Assembly (NCBI RefSeq): GCF_016865235.1
Contig: NZ_CP064030.1
Span: 2,790,001 to 2,854,000, forward strand
Reading direction: 5' to 3'
DNA from: Dyella caseinilytica
Lineage (GTDB): Bacteria > Pseudomonadota > Gammaproteobacteria > Xanthomonadales > Rhodanobacteraceae
Length of the DNA: 64,000 bases
The translations under genes and the position numbers were made by a program. The notes under the pieces were generated by a model, which was not told the DNA's origin, did no database searches, and saw nothing but the letters and a program-made list of their open reading frames with translations. Below are positions 8,323 to 16,902 of this stretch, in pieces; position 1 is the stretch's first letter, and the number at the start of each line of letters is the position of its first letter.

Positions 8323-9543
8323 ATGTCCCTCACCGACACCGGCATCCGCAAAGCCAAGCCTAGCGATAAGCCACAGAAGCTCGCAGATGGTGGCGGGTTA
8401 TATCTGCTACTCAACCCGAACGGCTCTCGCTGGTGGCGCTACAAATTCCGATTCGAGGGCAAGGAAAAACTGCTGTCACTTGGCACGTATCCTGAAACCA
8501 GTCTGGCTGAAGCACGCGACAGGCACGCCGCTGCGCGCAAACAACTGCAGGCCGGCATAGACCCAGGCGCACACCGCAAAGCTGAGAAGGTTGCCGGCGT
8601 GGAGCGTGCTGCCAACAGCTTCGCTGTCGTCGCGGAGGAATGGCTCGCGAAGCAACAGAACATGTCCGCCGCGACACTTGAAAAGGCTCGCTGGACATTC
8701 GATAGCCTAGTCAATCCATGGATAGGTAGCCGGCCTATCTCCGAGATTGATGCCCCAGAGATGCTCAAAGTGCTCCAGCGGATCGAAGAGCGGGGCGCAC
8801 ACGAAACCGCACATCGGACCAAGCAACGATGTGGGCAGATTTTCCGCTACGCGATTGCCACAGGACGCGCTCGGCACGACCCTACTGCGGACCTAAGAGG
8901 TGCCTTGACACCTGCGAAGGTTAAACATCGTGCAGCGATCACGGACCCTGCCAAAATGGGCGAGCTGCTGCGCGCCATCGACGGCTACACCGGCGGCCTA
9001 GTCGTGCGCACTGCCCTGAAGCTGGCGCCCTTGCTATTCGTCCGCCCTGGTGAGCTAAGACAAGCCGAGTGGAAGGAGTTCGACCTAGACGTCGGCCAGT
9101 GGCGCATCCCGGCCAACAAAATGAAGATGCGGGAACCACATATCGTCCCCTTGCCCGACCAAGCCGTATCCACGCTCCAGGAGCTGCAACCACTGACGGG
9201 CCGCAGCCAGTACGTCTTTCCTGGTGAGCGCAGTCGGCAGCGTCCCATGTCCGATGCGGCAATCAACGCCGCTCTGCGCCGCATGGGGTTCGATAAGGAC
9301 ACGATGACTGGCCACGGTTTTCGTGCCATGGCATCAACCCGGCTAAATGAAATGGGATGGTCTGCTGACGTGATCGAGCGCCAGCTTGCGCATGCTGAGC
9401 GAAACAAGGTTCGCGCTGCCTATAACCGCGCCCAATATCTGACTGAGCGCAAGAGCATGATGCAAGCATGGGCAGATTACTTAGATGGCCTGAGAGCTGG
9501 CAACGTAGTAGGAATCCACAAAAAAAGATCGACTAACGGGTGA
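8323..9543 (+). CDS. P4-type tyrosine integrase of the island
   Basis: 406 residues. The N-terminal DUF4102-like arm-binding domain is clear (SLTDTGIRKAKPSDKPQKL, DGGGLYLL, WWRYKFRFEGKEKLLSLG), followed by the core-binding helices and the catalytic domain: the first catalytic Arg in LLFVRPGELRQAEW, HGFRAMASTRLNE (His-x-x-Arg), QLAHAERNKVRAAYNR with the nucleophile Tyr. It would catalyse site-specific integration and excision at the tRNA-Thr 3' end. A remnant of the N-terminus of a second, diverged integrase lies beyond the right end at 52,946. No strong ribosome site precedes the ATG. Confidence 0.95.
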   Translation: MSLTDTGIRKAKPSDKPQKLADGGGLYLLLNPNGSRWWRYKFRFEGKEKLLSLGTYPETSLAEARDRHAAARKQLQAGIDPGAHRKAEKVAGVERAANSFAVVAEEWLAKQQNMSAATLEKARWTFDSLVNPWIGSRPISEIDAPEMLKVLQRIEERGAHETAHRTKQRCGQIFRYAIATGRARHDPTADLRGALTPAKVKHRAAITDPAKMGELLRAIDGYTGGLVVRTALKLAPLLFVRPGELRQAEWKEFDLDVGQWRIPANKMKMREPHIVPLPDQAVSTLQELQPLTGRSQYVFPGERSRQRPMSDAAINAALRRMGFDKDTMTGHGFRAMASTRLNEMGWSADVIERQLAHAERNKVRAAYNRAQYLTERKSMMQAWADYLDGLRAGNVVGIHKKRSTNG

Positions 9544-9793
9544 AACCATCTGCCCTTATGACTACATGCTCGGATCAGCGATACTGCTGCTTAATGCCCC
9601 ACTGATTCTTCACCACACACTTCTGCGTCATCGAATGTAGCTATACACGAGAAAAAGCACTAGTAAATAGCCTTTTTCTCTCAACACTTGATACTAGTCC
9701 AGTACACCTTGCAAACCAGATCCCCGTTGTAACCAAACCTGCTCTAGCTTGATGAACAAAGACGTACCCTGGCGAGTCATGCATACTAAATGA

Positions 9794-11353
9794 ATGGATA
9801 CCATCTTCGCTGAGTGCCGGTTGGCCGAAATCCAATCGCGCTACCCGCAAAACTTGTTCTCTACCGAGTTCATCTTTAGCAACGATCCGGAGTTCACGCG
9901 CCTCCGGAATCAACCGATCGCCAAAGGCCCCACCGGCCCGCTCACTCTGTTGAGCGTAATGCTTCGACATGGCCTAGACGAGCAACGGCGCGCGCATCTG
10001 TTTTCAAGCCCTTTTGACCTTGGGAGCATGAAATCGATCGCGAAGAATCAACTCTCGCTCTCCGATCTCGCCGCAAAGGTTAGACGGGAAAAGAAGCTAC
10101 CTGACGATGTGGCCACACGGAAAAAGGAGTTTGAAAGTATCACCGGCGCCATCAAAAAAATGACAGGCAAAGGATTCAGGGAATACAAGGACAAACAGAA
10201 TTCGCTGAGGGTTATCTATTTGCTTGACAGGCTCATGAATGCCCCAGGTTCCAGCAAAGAGGGCCGGAACGAACGTATTCTTACCTTTATCAAAACACCC
10301 GCAAAGACATTTGCCTTTGAGATGCGCGGCGCTTACCCGACTGCCGACAGTGAAACCAATAGCTTCCTGCTGAACGACTTACGGGCCTATCTCGGCATTG
10401 AAATCGATCTCGACACCTTGACCGATGTCGACAGCTTCTTCTGTTCGCTCATTGATCGAGTCGATTGCATACATCACCTGTTGGACCAGGCCGCTTATTC
10501 GGCAGGAACCCACGAGGGCATCATCAGTAGCTACCAGCGCCTGATTTCTCATATCGACCACTTCGATGTCCCACGGTCGAACATGCCCCTCCAGTCCCGG
10601 CTAGATCTGGAACTGTATCTCCATCTCCATAAAGTGGAATTCATGCACTTTGCCGGAGCGCTTCGCAACGTTTACACAAAAGCGGCACCGCCGTCCTCGA
10701 TTCATCCCATTCGGGAGGACATGATCCTTGCTTTTAGCCAAATAACGAACCATCAACAAACCTACCGCAACATCACTCTGCCCTATTTTCGTTTTGATGC
10801 CTTCGAGGAGATCGCAAAGGCAAACAGGGATTATTTCCTTGAACTCATCCACACCTCCATGGGATTGAGACTTAGTGATCGCGACTACGAGCGTTCAACC
10901 ACTCTTGCGGAAGAATTGCTATTCCGTGTCAAATTTTTCGCCAGCGAAAGCCCCATCGACCGTTGCGACATCCGCGTCAACTTCCGGGAAATCACGAGTT
11001 CCCTATGCGCCGTCGCCCAGGCCCTGCAGTTCAGGACCGAATATCGATCCAATATCTTCCGAGACACGGGGCAGACCCGATCTATCATCACACCCCTTGA
11101 GCGCCGGCTCGATATTGAAAACCTGGATCCAAAGTACGCCATTCAAGAGGGCTATCTACAACTTTGGCACCACCGGCGAGAGTGGGTGCAAGATGCTCTG
11201 GAGGGTCATTCAGCTATTGCATCGCTGAAATTTGAGCTTCGTAAAAAGCTATTGGACAAGGTCATTGATTGCCTCAACCTGAACGACATCGAGGCCATCC
11301 GCGATGCATTGCGCACACTCGAAACGAGGTTGTCAGATATCCGCCTTGGCTAG
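9794..11353 (+). CDS. Hypothetical protein, 519 aa
   Basis: Not recognised. The protein is 519 residues, apparently soluble and mostly helical, with no signal peptide, membrane segment or nucleotide-binding motif that I can see. There are basic stretches near residues 95-130 (KVRREKKLP, IKKMTGKGFREYKDK) and regularly spaced acidic/hydrophobic helices in the C-terminal half. It stands alone between the integrase and the AlpA-like gene, with 250 bases of upstream spacer and a poor ribosome site. By position it could be an island accessory or defence gene, but the sequence alone gives no function. Confidence 0.7.
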   Translation: MDTIFAECRLAEIQSRYPQNLFSTEFIFSNDPEFTRLRNQPIAKGPTGPLTLLSVMLRHGLDEQRRAHLFSSPFDLGSMKSIAKNQLSLSDLAAKVRREKKLPDDVATRKKEFESITGAIKKMTGKGFREYKDKQNSLRVIYLLDRLMNAPGSSKEGRNERILTFIKTPAKTFAFEMRGAYPTADSETNSFLLNDLRAYLGIEIDLDTLTDVDSFFCSLIDRVDCIHHLLDQAAYSAGTHEGIISSYQRLISHIDHFDVPRSNMPLQSRLDLELYLHLHKVEFMHFAGALRNVYTKAAPPSSIHPIREDMILAFSQITNHQQTYRNITLPYFRFDAFEEIAKANRDYFLELIHTSMGLRLSDRDYERSTTLAEELLFRVKFFASESPIDRCDIRVNFREITSSLCAVAQALQFRTEYRSNIFRDTGQTRSIITPLERRLDIENLDPKYAIQEGYLQLWHHRREWVQDALEGHSAIASLKFELRKKLLDKVIDCLNLNDIEAIRDALRTLETRLSDIRLG

Positions 11354-11497
11354 CCCCCGGAGCCGGAGCCTTGTCCCGTCATTCGGCACCTTGTCCGGCA
11401 CCATCCAGGAAAGTCCGGACTTTACCCCTGCCTATACCCCTAATGATTAGGTCCGCCAGGCGCTTTGGCTTGGCGATCAATCCATTAGGAGTAACCC

Positions 11498-11830
11498 ATG
11501 AACCTCAGCGATACACCCCATACACCTCCAGACCAGCCCCATTTCGAGTGGGTGTTTCTGGCTTTGCAGCGCATTTTTGCTGCAGTGAATGCGGCCGACA
11601 ACCGCCATGGTAAACCCCGCCGCCAAGCCGTTCGCGCCAAAGCCGCTTGCGAGATTGTCGGCCTGGGGCGCAGCAATTTCTTCGCACGCCAGAATCCCAA
11701 AGATTCCGCTTGGGACCCCACCTTCCCCCGCTCGTTCAAGTTGGGCGCCACACCGCATAGTCCTACCGTGTGGTTCGTCGACGAGCTGGAAGCCTGGCTC
11801 GAACAACGCGCTGCGCTGCGCTCGCGCTAA
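11498..11830 (+). CDS. AlpA-like helix-turn-helix regulator
   Basis: 110 residues. The central part (RAKAACEIVGLGRSNFFARQN, then FPRSFKLGA and WFVDELEAWLEQR) follows the AlpA / MerR-like excisionase pattern: a helix-turn-helix that 'reads' the integrase region, a basic wing, and a terminal helix ending in basic residues. AlpA-type proteins regulate the integrase and act as excision factors in P4-like elements. It has a good ribosome site (TTAGGAG, six bases before ATG) and leads a run of three closely spaced plus-strand genes. Confidence 0.75.
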   Translation: MNLSDTPHTPPDQPHFEWVFLALQRIFAAVNAADNRHGKPRRQAVRAKAACEIVGLGRSNFFARQNPKDSAWDPTFPRSFKLGATPHSPTVWFVDELEAWLEQRAALRSR

Positions 11831-11839
11831 GGGGGCGAT

Positions 11840-12247
11840 ATGGCAACCCCTTCCGAACCAGCCAATACGGCAATGTCCGCCAACGAAGCCATTTCGATGT
11901 TCGAAGACATGGTTCCGAGCAAAGAGGTCGTGATGCGCCGCGAAATGGAACAGATGTTTCCGTCCATCTGCGCCGCCAGAAAGCGCGACGTCAGCGAAGA
12001 TCAGATCATCGCAGGTCTTCGCAAGAAATGGCCGGATGCCCACGTAGCGACTATCGTCAAACTGCTGAATTTCGAACATGAGCGTCGCTTGGAAATCGGC
12101 GAGCACATCGACTGCAAACCCTTTGGCTCGCCGCGTAAGCCCAAGAGTCGCACAGCAGCCATGAGCGGCGTGGCCTGCGGCTCCGTATCAGCCTCGCAAG
12201 CCGTATCTTGCGCAACGAAAGGCGATCAGCTCGAGGTGCCTGCATGA
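11840..12247 (+). CDS. Hypothetical protein, 135 aa, in replication module
   Basis: Not recognised. It is 135 residues, helical, with a basic Pro/Arg/Lys-rich patch (GSPRKPKSRTAA) and a Ser/Ala/Cys-rich tail. It starts nine bases after the AlpA-like gene behind AAGGGGG, and its stop overlaps the next start (ATGA), so it is co-translated with the DUF3987 protein. Genes in this slot of P4-like islands are often small primase or regulatory partners; that is context only. Confidence 0.7.
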   Translation: MATPSEPANTAMSANEAISMFEDMVPSKEVVMRREMEQMFPSICAARKRDVSEDQIIAGLRKKWPDAHVATIVKLLNFEHERRLEIGEHIDCKPFGSPRKPKSRTAAMSGVACGSVSASQAVSCATKGDQLEVPA

Positions 12248-13830
12248 ATCAGGCGTTCAATGCGAAGATCCCAAACGTCCTTTTTGGCCCTAAGCATCCG
12301 AAGCAGCAGATCGTCGAATTGGACTTCGAGGCGCTGTCCGAGCAACTGATGGGAGATGGCCTTCTCGGCCATCTCCTTCGAGTTGGTGAGTGTCCTGTCT
12401 GGGCACTGTCTATTGGCGCGCGTGACGCCTTCCTTGAATTTCAGAAGAACACCAGCGCACCTCCCGCCGTCATCCTGGGCGAATTGTTGGCAGCCATGGC
12501 TGCCGCCCTCCAACTGGCCTATCGCGTCAAGAAGTTGGACGGCGTAATTGATCTGCTCTCGCTGTTCATCATCGTGGCATCAGAAACTGGGAGTGGCAAA
12601 TCGCTCGTGGATCGCCCCTTGATTAAAGCATTCATGAACCACCAGTCAGCCCTATCCCAAAAATTCAACGATGCCAACTTGCGATATAAGCGCGAGATGG
12701 CTAAGTGGAACGCAAAGAAGAAGGGCAAGGCTCAGCGCGTAACCAATCTAACCGTGCGCGGACTTCAGGAAGACGACCCCGACCTTGCTGATGCCGATAA
12801 GGCGCTGGACGACCACATGACCGGAGAACCGATCAAACCAAAAGAGCCGGACATGCTGAAGACCGACGCATCCATCAGCGACATCCTCGACACGATGCAT
12901 CATGGCGAGAAGGCCATTTTCCTCATTAGCGACGAAGGCGAGTCCTTGCTTAAAGGCACGATTAAGGACGGTCAACCGGATCTGAACCATATGCTGGATG
13001 GCAAACCTATCCGTCACGGTCGGAGGAACTTCAAGATCCGCATTGATCAACCGATCATATCCATGGCGGTTGCCACCTATCCCAAGGCACTTGAAAAGTT
13101 CATCGCCAAATACGGCGAAGAAGCCATTGAAAGGGGGTTCTTAGGTCGTTGCTTAATCGCTCTGGTTGACCAGAAGGATGTCACGATGCCCGAACCCATC
13201 ACCAATCCTCCCTGGACGTATGTAGACCTCTTCTGCGATACGCTTGAATGCAAGCTCAACGAAGGCAATACGTCGGCATCTACCGACGGCTTCACGCCGA
13301 CGGTACTTCATTTGAGCCCTGATGCATCTCGCATACTCACCGAATGGATGGAGATGATTCAGCCACTTATGGCGCGAGATGGATTGTGGCGCGCTGCCAA
13401 GCTTCTCTCCAAAAAGTCACCACAGCTCATCACTCGTGTTGCCGGCATTCTTCACGTATTCGACGGTAGCAACGAGACGGAGATTCCCGCCGACACCGTA
13501 AAACGTGCCATTCAGATCGTAGAATGGTATTTATCCCAAGCGTGTCGAATTTTCATGGTGAAGCCCCTGGCTGAAAAGCTCAAGAAGATCGTCAAGATCC
13601 TGCATACGTGGTGGAACGATGGTCACGACCCTGTGACTGGCTATCCCTACGAAAACCGGGCAATGGTTCCAAAGAACTATGTTCTTCAACATTCCCATAT
13701 GCCGGTCGAAGAGCTTGACGCTCTGCTTGAGATGTTGCGCGAGTTTAAAATCTTCACCTTTTATCGTCCCACGGGGAAAACCTATTTGGACCTCAACGTC
13801 CACCTTTTTCCCTACGGCCCGGTACTTTGA
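12244..13830 (+). CDS. DUF3987-family ATPase (YfjI-like), replication module
   Basis: 528 residues. Walker A-like IVASETGSGKSLVDRPL is near residue 115, and the FLISDEGESLLKG segment provides the acidic second motif; both are typical of DUF3987 proteins, which occur in prophages, satellites and islands and are distantly related to primase-helicase ATPases. The N-terminal PNVLFGPKHPKQQIVELDF and the middle KALEKFIAKYGEEAIERGFLGRC also fit the family. ATG 12244 overlaps the previous stop. It probably supports replication or stabilisation of the excised island. Confidence 0.8.
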   Translation: MNQAFNAKIPNVLFGPKHPKQQIVELDFEALSEQLMGDGLLGHLLRVGECPVWALSIGARDAFLEFQKNTSAPPAVILGELLAAMAAALQLAYRVKKLDGVIDLLSLFIIVASETGSGKSLVDRPLIKAFMNHQSALSQKFNDANLRYKREMAKWNAKKKGKAQRVTNLTVRGLQEDDPDLADADKALDDHMTGEPIKPKEPDMLKTDASISDILDTMHHGEKAIFLISDEGESLLKGTIKDGQPDLNHMLDGKPIRHGRRNFKIRIDQPIISMAVATYPKALEKFIAKYGEEAIERGFLGRCLIALVDQKDVTMPEPITNPPWTYVDLFCDTLECKLNEGNTSASTDGFTPTVLHLSPDASRILTEWMEMIQPLMARDGLWRAAKLLSKKSPQLITRVAGILHVFDGSNETEIPADTVKRAIQIVEWYLSQACRIFMVKPLAEKLKKIVKILHTWWNDGHDPVTGYPYENRAMVPKNYVLQHSHMPVEELDALLEMLREFKIFTFYRPTGKTYLDLNVHLFPYGPVL

Positions 13831-13833
13831 CAA

Positions 13834-13877
13834 AGCCGCCCCTGATCGGTCGCGATAGCGACCGATCAGGGGCGGCT
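13834..13877 (+). terminator. Long perfect hairpin after DUF3987 gene
   Basis: The arms AGCCGCCCCTGATCGGTCGC and GCGACCGATCAGGGGCGGCT pair perfectly over 20 bases with a four-base loop, starting three bases after the stop codon. There is no T run, so it may act as an RNA stabiliser, a Rho-assisted stop or a protein-binding site, rather than a classic intrinsic terminator. Confidence 0.6.
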
Positions 13878-14682
13878 ATTACGCGACACGAGCGGTCCAG
13901 AACAACCTCCATCTGACAGGCATAGAACGTGCCCGCGAGAGCACAGCACAGAAGGTTCTGATCAATCTTGCCCAGGTGCACCGTACTAGTGGCGCACAAA
14001 TACTCTACAACCCGGCAAACACGACTCTACTGCTACCACCTTCTGAAAACCACGCTACAGACGTTACTGTAGCGCCAGTAGCAGCTTTTTCGCGGTATGC
14101 AATAGCAATTCCTTGGCACTCCCTGCCCCTCCTACAGACGCGCAGGCATATGGCAACGCCGCGCTACCCTCTGGCGTCCAACAATGTCAACCTACCCATC
14201 CTATCGTTCGGGACATGTCACGACCGCTAGGCAAACAAACGTCGCTGCTATCCAACATATTTTGACATGGCCATTCATATCGTTCCGGCCAGCTCACATG
14301 CACTAAAAATGCACTAAGTCCACATCATATGGTGCAAACCGACATGCTGGCATTTGCGGTGATCTTGCACAACATCATCCCGTGCACGCGCGCACATGTA
14401 TGTCGCCAACATTACGGTTACTTATCTAATTGCAACAAACATCAATAGCAATAGAACAAATAGCAATAGACGATAGATGGGTAATCCATAGCAAGTGCAG
14501 CATACGACTAGATTGCCAGAAGATGGATAGAAGCCGTCATATCGGCCAGATGACAACTCACCGGCAGAAGGTCAAATACATACAGCTTCCGTCTGCCATG
14601 GCGTAACGAAGCAGTAACCGCCCTTCTTCACCAAGCCTCCGATAGCACACAGACCGCTCATCACATTCAGACCAACGCGTCC
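13878..14682. other. Non-coding stretch upstream of Rep, candidate replication origin
   Basis: No convincing gene in about 800 bases. It holds two tandem short repeats: ATGCACTAA at 14298-14306 and 14309-14317 (11-base period, one helical turn) and AATAGCAATAGA at 14444-14455 and 14459-14470 (15-base period), the latter in an A/T-rich patch. Direct repeats plus A/T richness immediately upstream of a Rep-like gene are what an iteron-type origin or Rep operator looks like. Confidence 0.4.
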
Positions 14683-16125
14683 ATGCGCCTGATGATCGGC
14701 GTCGTTCCCTCACAACCACTGTCAAAGCAAGAGATGCTCATGAATTCCTTCATTGATCCACAAGCCAGTCCATTCGATGCGAACGCCCCGATACAGGAAA
14801 TGGAGAACGAGATCGAAGTGCGTGAAAGAAACTATCAACGAGTATCCAAGGGCCGCGTCCACATCAGCAGTGACCGGGCAGTTGTCACCCATGAGCAAGA
14901 TTGCCTTCTGTGGCTAAAACGCATGGAGAAGCTTTCCATGCGTATCGCGCATAGAAACGAAACAGCCACCAGGGCAGTCAAAAGGCGCACCCTGTCAGGT
15001 TTAGTCATAGGCGTCACGCATGAGCTCACCTCACTGGGTGAAGCCGTGTGGGGCCTTTGCCGTGAAGGCATTCCCCTAATCGAAATGAAATGCCCGAGCA
15101 GTCGCCATAAGGGAGTGCATTCATCACCGGTACTGCCATTGTCCGTAATCGACGAATTGGCCCACACGGAGCCCATGCCGGTTCAGTTCAATCCGTTCAT
15201 CACCGTGATACTAAGGGCCTGCCAGCGCGCCATCCCGACACTGAGAGCCTATGGCGATAACAGCCATACCCTCAACGTCACCAACGAACAGGTTCGACAT
15301 AAGCTGCACTGGGTGGTTCGCTTTGTACGACGTGTCGCGCACACAGCACGCTTCAAGCAGATCGAATCGAACCGCATCAGACTTGAGAAACAGAACTTTG
15401 AGCATTGCTGCCAGTACATGGCCTCAGCATTCGCAGAGTACTCCAAACTTCTTGTACTGCGTGTAGACCTGTATATCCGCCAAACTGAGAATACGTGGGC
15501 AGATACCCGGCTGGCTGAACAGTGCATGGAGCGCTATCTACGGGCACTGGATGAAGGCCGCATCGTGCCGGACGTGAAGCGTCGCATCTGGAAGCGCGAA
15601 TGCGGCTTTGACCGTGGCATCCATTACCACCTCTTGGTCGCCCTCGATGGTCATAAGCACCAGAGTGCCGGCGCTCTGACAAAGCTCCTCGGTGATACGT
15701 GGGTAGAGCGATGCGGTCCATTACGAGCAAGCTACTTCAATTGCTACGTACGTCGGCACGAATACCTCTACAACGGACTTGGTTCCGTCCACATCAGCGA
15801 CTGGAAGATGCTAATGGGCATTCGCTACGCCATCCGCTACGTGGTCAAAGGCGATGGCTACGTCATGACCGGATTTACGCGCAACCTTCGCAAGGGCGAC
15901 ACGCCAAAAGATAAAAGCCAACCGAAGCGAGGTGCGCCACGCAAGGATGGGCATGACATGTGGCTAGTCAACGCCGTCCTTGGGAACCCCATGACCAAGA
16001 AAAACCTTAAGCTTCCCGCTCCTGTGGCAAAAAGTATTAACGCGCCAGGCTACAAGATGCGGCTCGATAGCAGGGGAGATCGACCATCAATCAACCAGCA
16101 GCATAAAAGGCCGCACCTTTCGTAG
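14683..16125 (+). CDS. Inovirus Gp2 / YagK-YfjJ-type replication protein
   Basis: 480 residues. The C-terminal half matches the Gp2 / YagK-YfjJ family: KRECGFDRGIHYHLLVALDG supplies the His-x-His (HUH-like) metal motif, followed by VRRHEYLYNGLG and the helix MGIRYAIRYVVKGDG with candidate active-site tyrosines. Such proteins start rolling-circle replication in filamentous phages and occur in P4-like islands. The N-terminal 200 residues are helical and less conserved. The start is uncertain: ATG 14740 (MNSFIDPQ) is an alternative with AAGCAAGAG upstream. It suggests the island can replicate after excision. Confidence 0.75.
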   Translation: MRLMIGVVPSQPLSKQEMLMNSFIDPQASPFDANAPIQEMENEIEVRERNYQRVSKGRVHISSDRAVVTHEQDCLLWLKRMEKLSMRIAHRNETATRAVKRRTLSGLVIGVTHELTSLGEAVWGLCREGIPLIEMKCPSSRHKGVHSSPVLPLSVIDELAHTEPMPVQFNPFITVILRACQRAIPTLRAYGDNSHTLNVTNEQVRHKLHWVVRFVRRVAHTARFKQIESNRIRLEKQNFEHCCQYMASAFAEYSKLLVLRVDLYIRQTENTWADTRLAEQCMERYLRALDEGRIVPDVKRRIWKRECGFDRGIHYHLLVALDGHKHQSAGALTKLLGDTWVERCGPLRASYFNCYVRRHEYLYNGLGSVHISDWKMLMGIRYAIRYVVKGDGYVMTGFTRNLRKGDTPKDKSQPKRGAPRKDGHDMWLVNAVLGNPMTKKNLKLPAPVAKSINAPGYKMRLDSRGDRPSINQQHKRPHLS

Positions 16126-16206
16126 CGTCCTCGACCTTGAAGTTCAACTTAGCACCCGGCGGATTATCTGATTGCAAAGACGGCAACCTCATCTTTGATC
16201 ATCCTG

Positions 16207-16230
16207 GCTAAAGAGGGATTACTCTTTAGC
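16207..16230. terminator. Hairpin downstream of Rep gene
   Basis: GCTAAAGAG - ggatta - CTCTTTAGC is a perfect 9-bp stem with a six-base loop, 80 bases after the Rep stop. It has no T run. Confidence 0.45.
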
Positions 16231-16674
16231 ATAAGCATGGTCCGCAATAATTACCGCCAGAACTTCCATCACTTATCTGCCGCCCCCGTTTTATGCCTCT
16301 TAATCGCCAATTAAAGGGCATCGGCACATCGATTTAAATTTGGGCCAATCAACTAGTGGATGGCAGATAGGTCATCCATCCTTAGTTGAGTCTGGTGTTA
16401 TCGAACAGTGCCCCTGGGATTCCACCCCGGTAATCGCCCATTATGCGCGATAGCAGTGACCGGCCTGATCACACAAGGCACCGGCCTCGGCGAGCAAGCT
16501 CCGTTGATTCCAAGATCTTAGAACGCCTCAAGTGACGGCAATTCGCGCCGATAACCTCTTGGCAGACCTTGTCCCGGCAACACTACCTTCCCTATGAAAC
16601 GGTCAGCATGGAACTGCTCACTATTGACTCTATCGCGCAAGTCGTACGCGGTCGCCATGAAAGTGCGTCCGCGA

Positions 16675-16696
16675 TCGATTCGCGTAGACGAATCGA
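16675..16696. promoter_or_regulatory. Perfect 8-bp dyad upstream of operon
   Basis: TCGATTCG - cgtaga - CGAATCGA. A symmetric 22-base site of the size bound by dimeric helix-turn-helix repressors, about 210 bases before the first gene of the operon. Confidence 0.4.
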
Positions 16697-16793
16697 CCTT
16701 TGCGAACCGTCATCCCCAACGCTTGGCAAGGCCTACATCCAGCGTTGTTTCAGCGAAAACCGGATGTCGATAAGTGTATGTTCGTTCATGTTG

Positions 16794-16810
16794 TACAATT
16801 CGATGAATTG
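16794..16810 (+). promoter_or_regulatory. -10-like hexamer overlapping a CAATTC/GAATTG dyad
   Basis: TACAAT at 16,794-16,799 is a good -10 element and overlaps the dyad CAATTC-gat-GAATTG (16,796-16,810). No good -35 is seen. A dyad over the -10 would suit repression of the five-gene operon that starts 93 bases downstream. Confidence 0.35.
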
Positions 16811-16902
16811 AAGGCGTAAGCACCGGCCATACACAGGGATGACATGACTTCGATAACTAACCGCACATTCTCCGAGCTTCATTCCCCCGGGCCCACTAGG
16901 TC

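Larger units (their letters stand above)
16231..16902. other. Intergenic region between Rep and the helicase-topoisomerase operon
   Basis: No well-supported gene. An 80-codon frame at 16,569-16,811 has no ribosome site and no recognisable features. The region carries two dyads (16,675-16,696 and 16,796-16,810, listed separately) that probably belong to control of the operon starting at 16,903. Confidence 0.5.

Noticed and set aside
13976..14230. 84-codon frame in the candidate origin region
   Set aside because: Low-information composition and no ribosome site; the DNA is better explained by repeats and hairpins.
16569..16811. 80-codon plus-strand frame before the helicase-topoisomerase operon
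   Set aside because: No ribosome site, no recognisable sequence, and it covers two dyads that are better explained as control sites.
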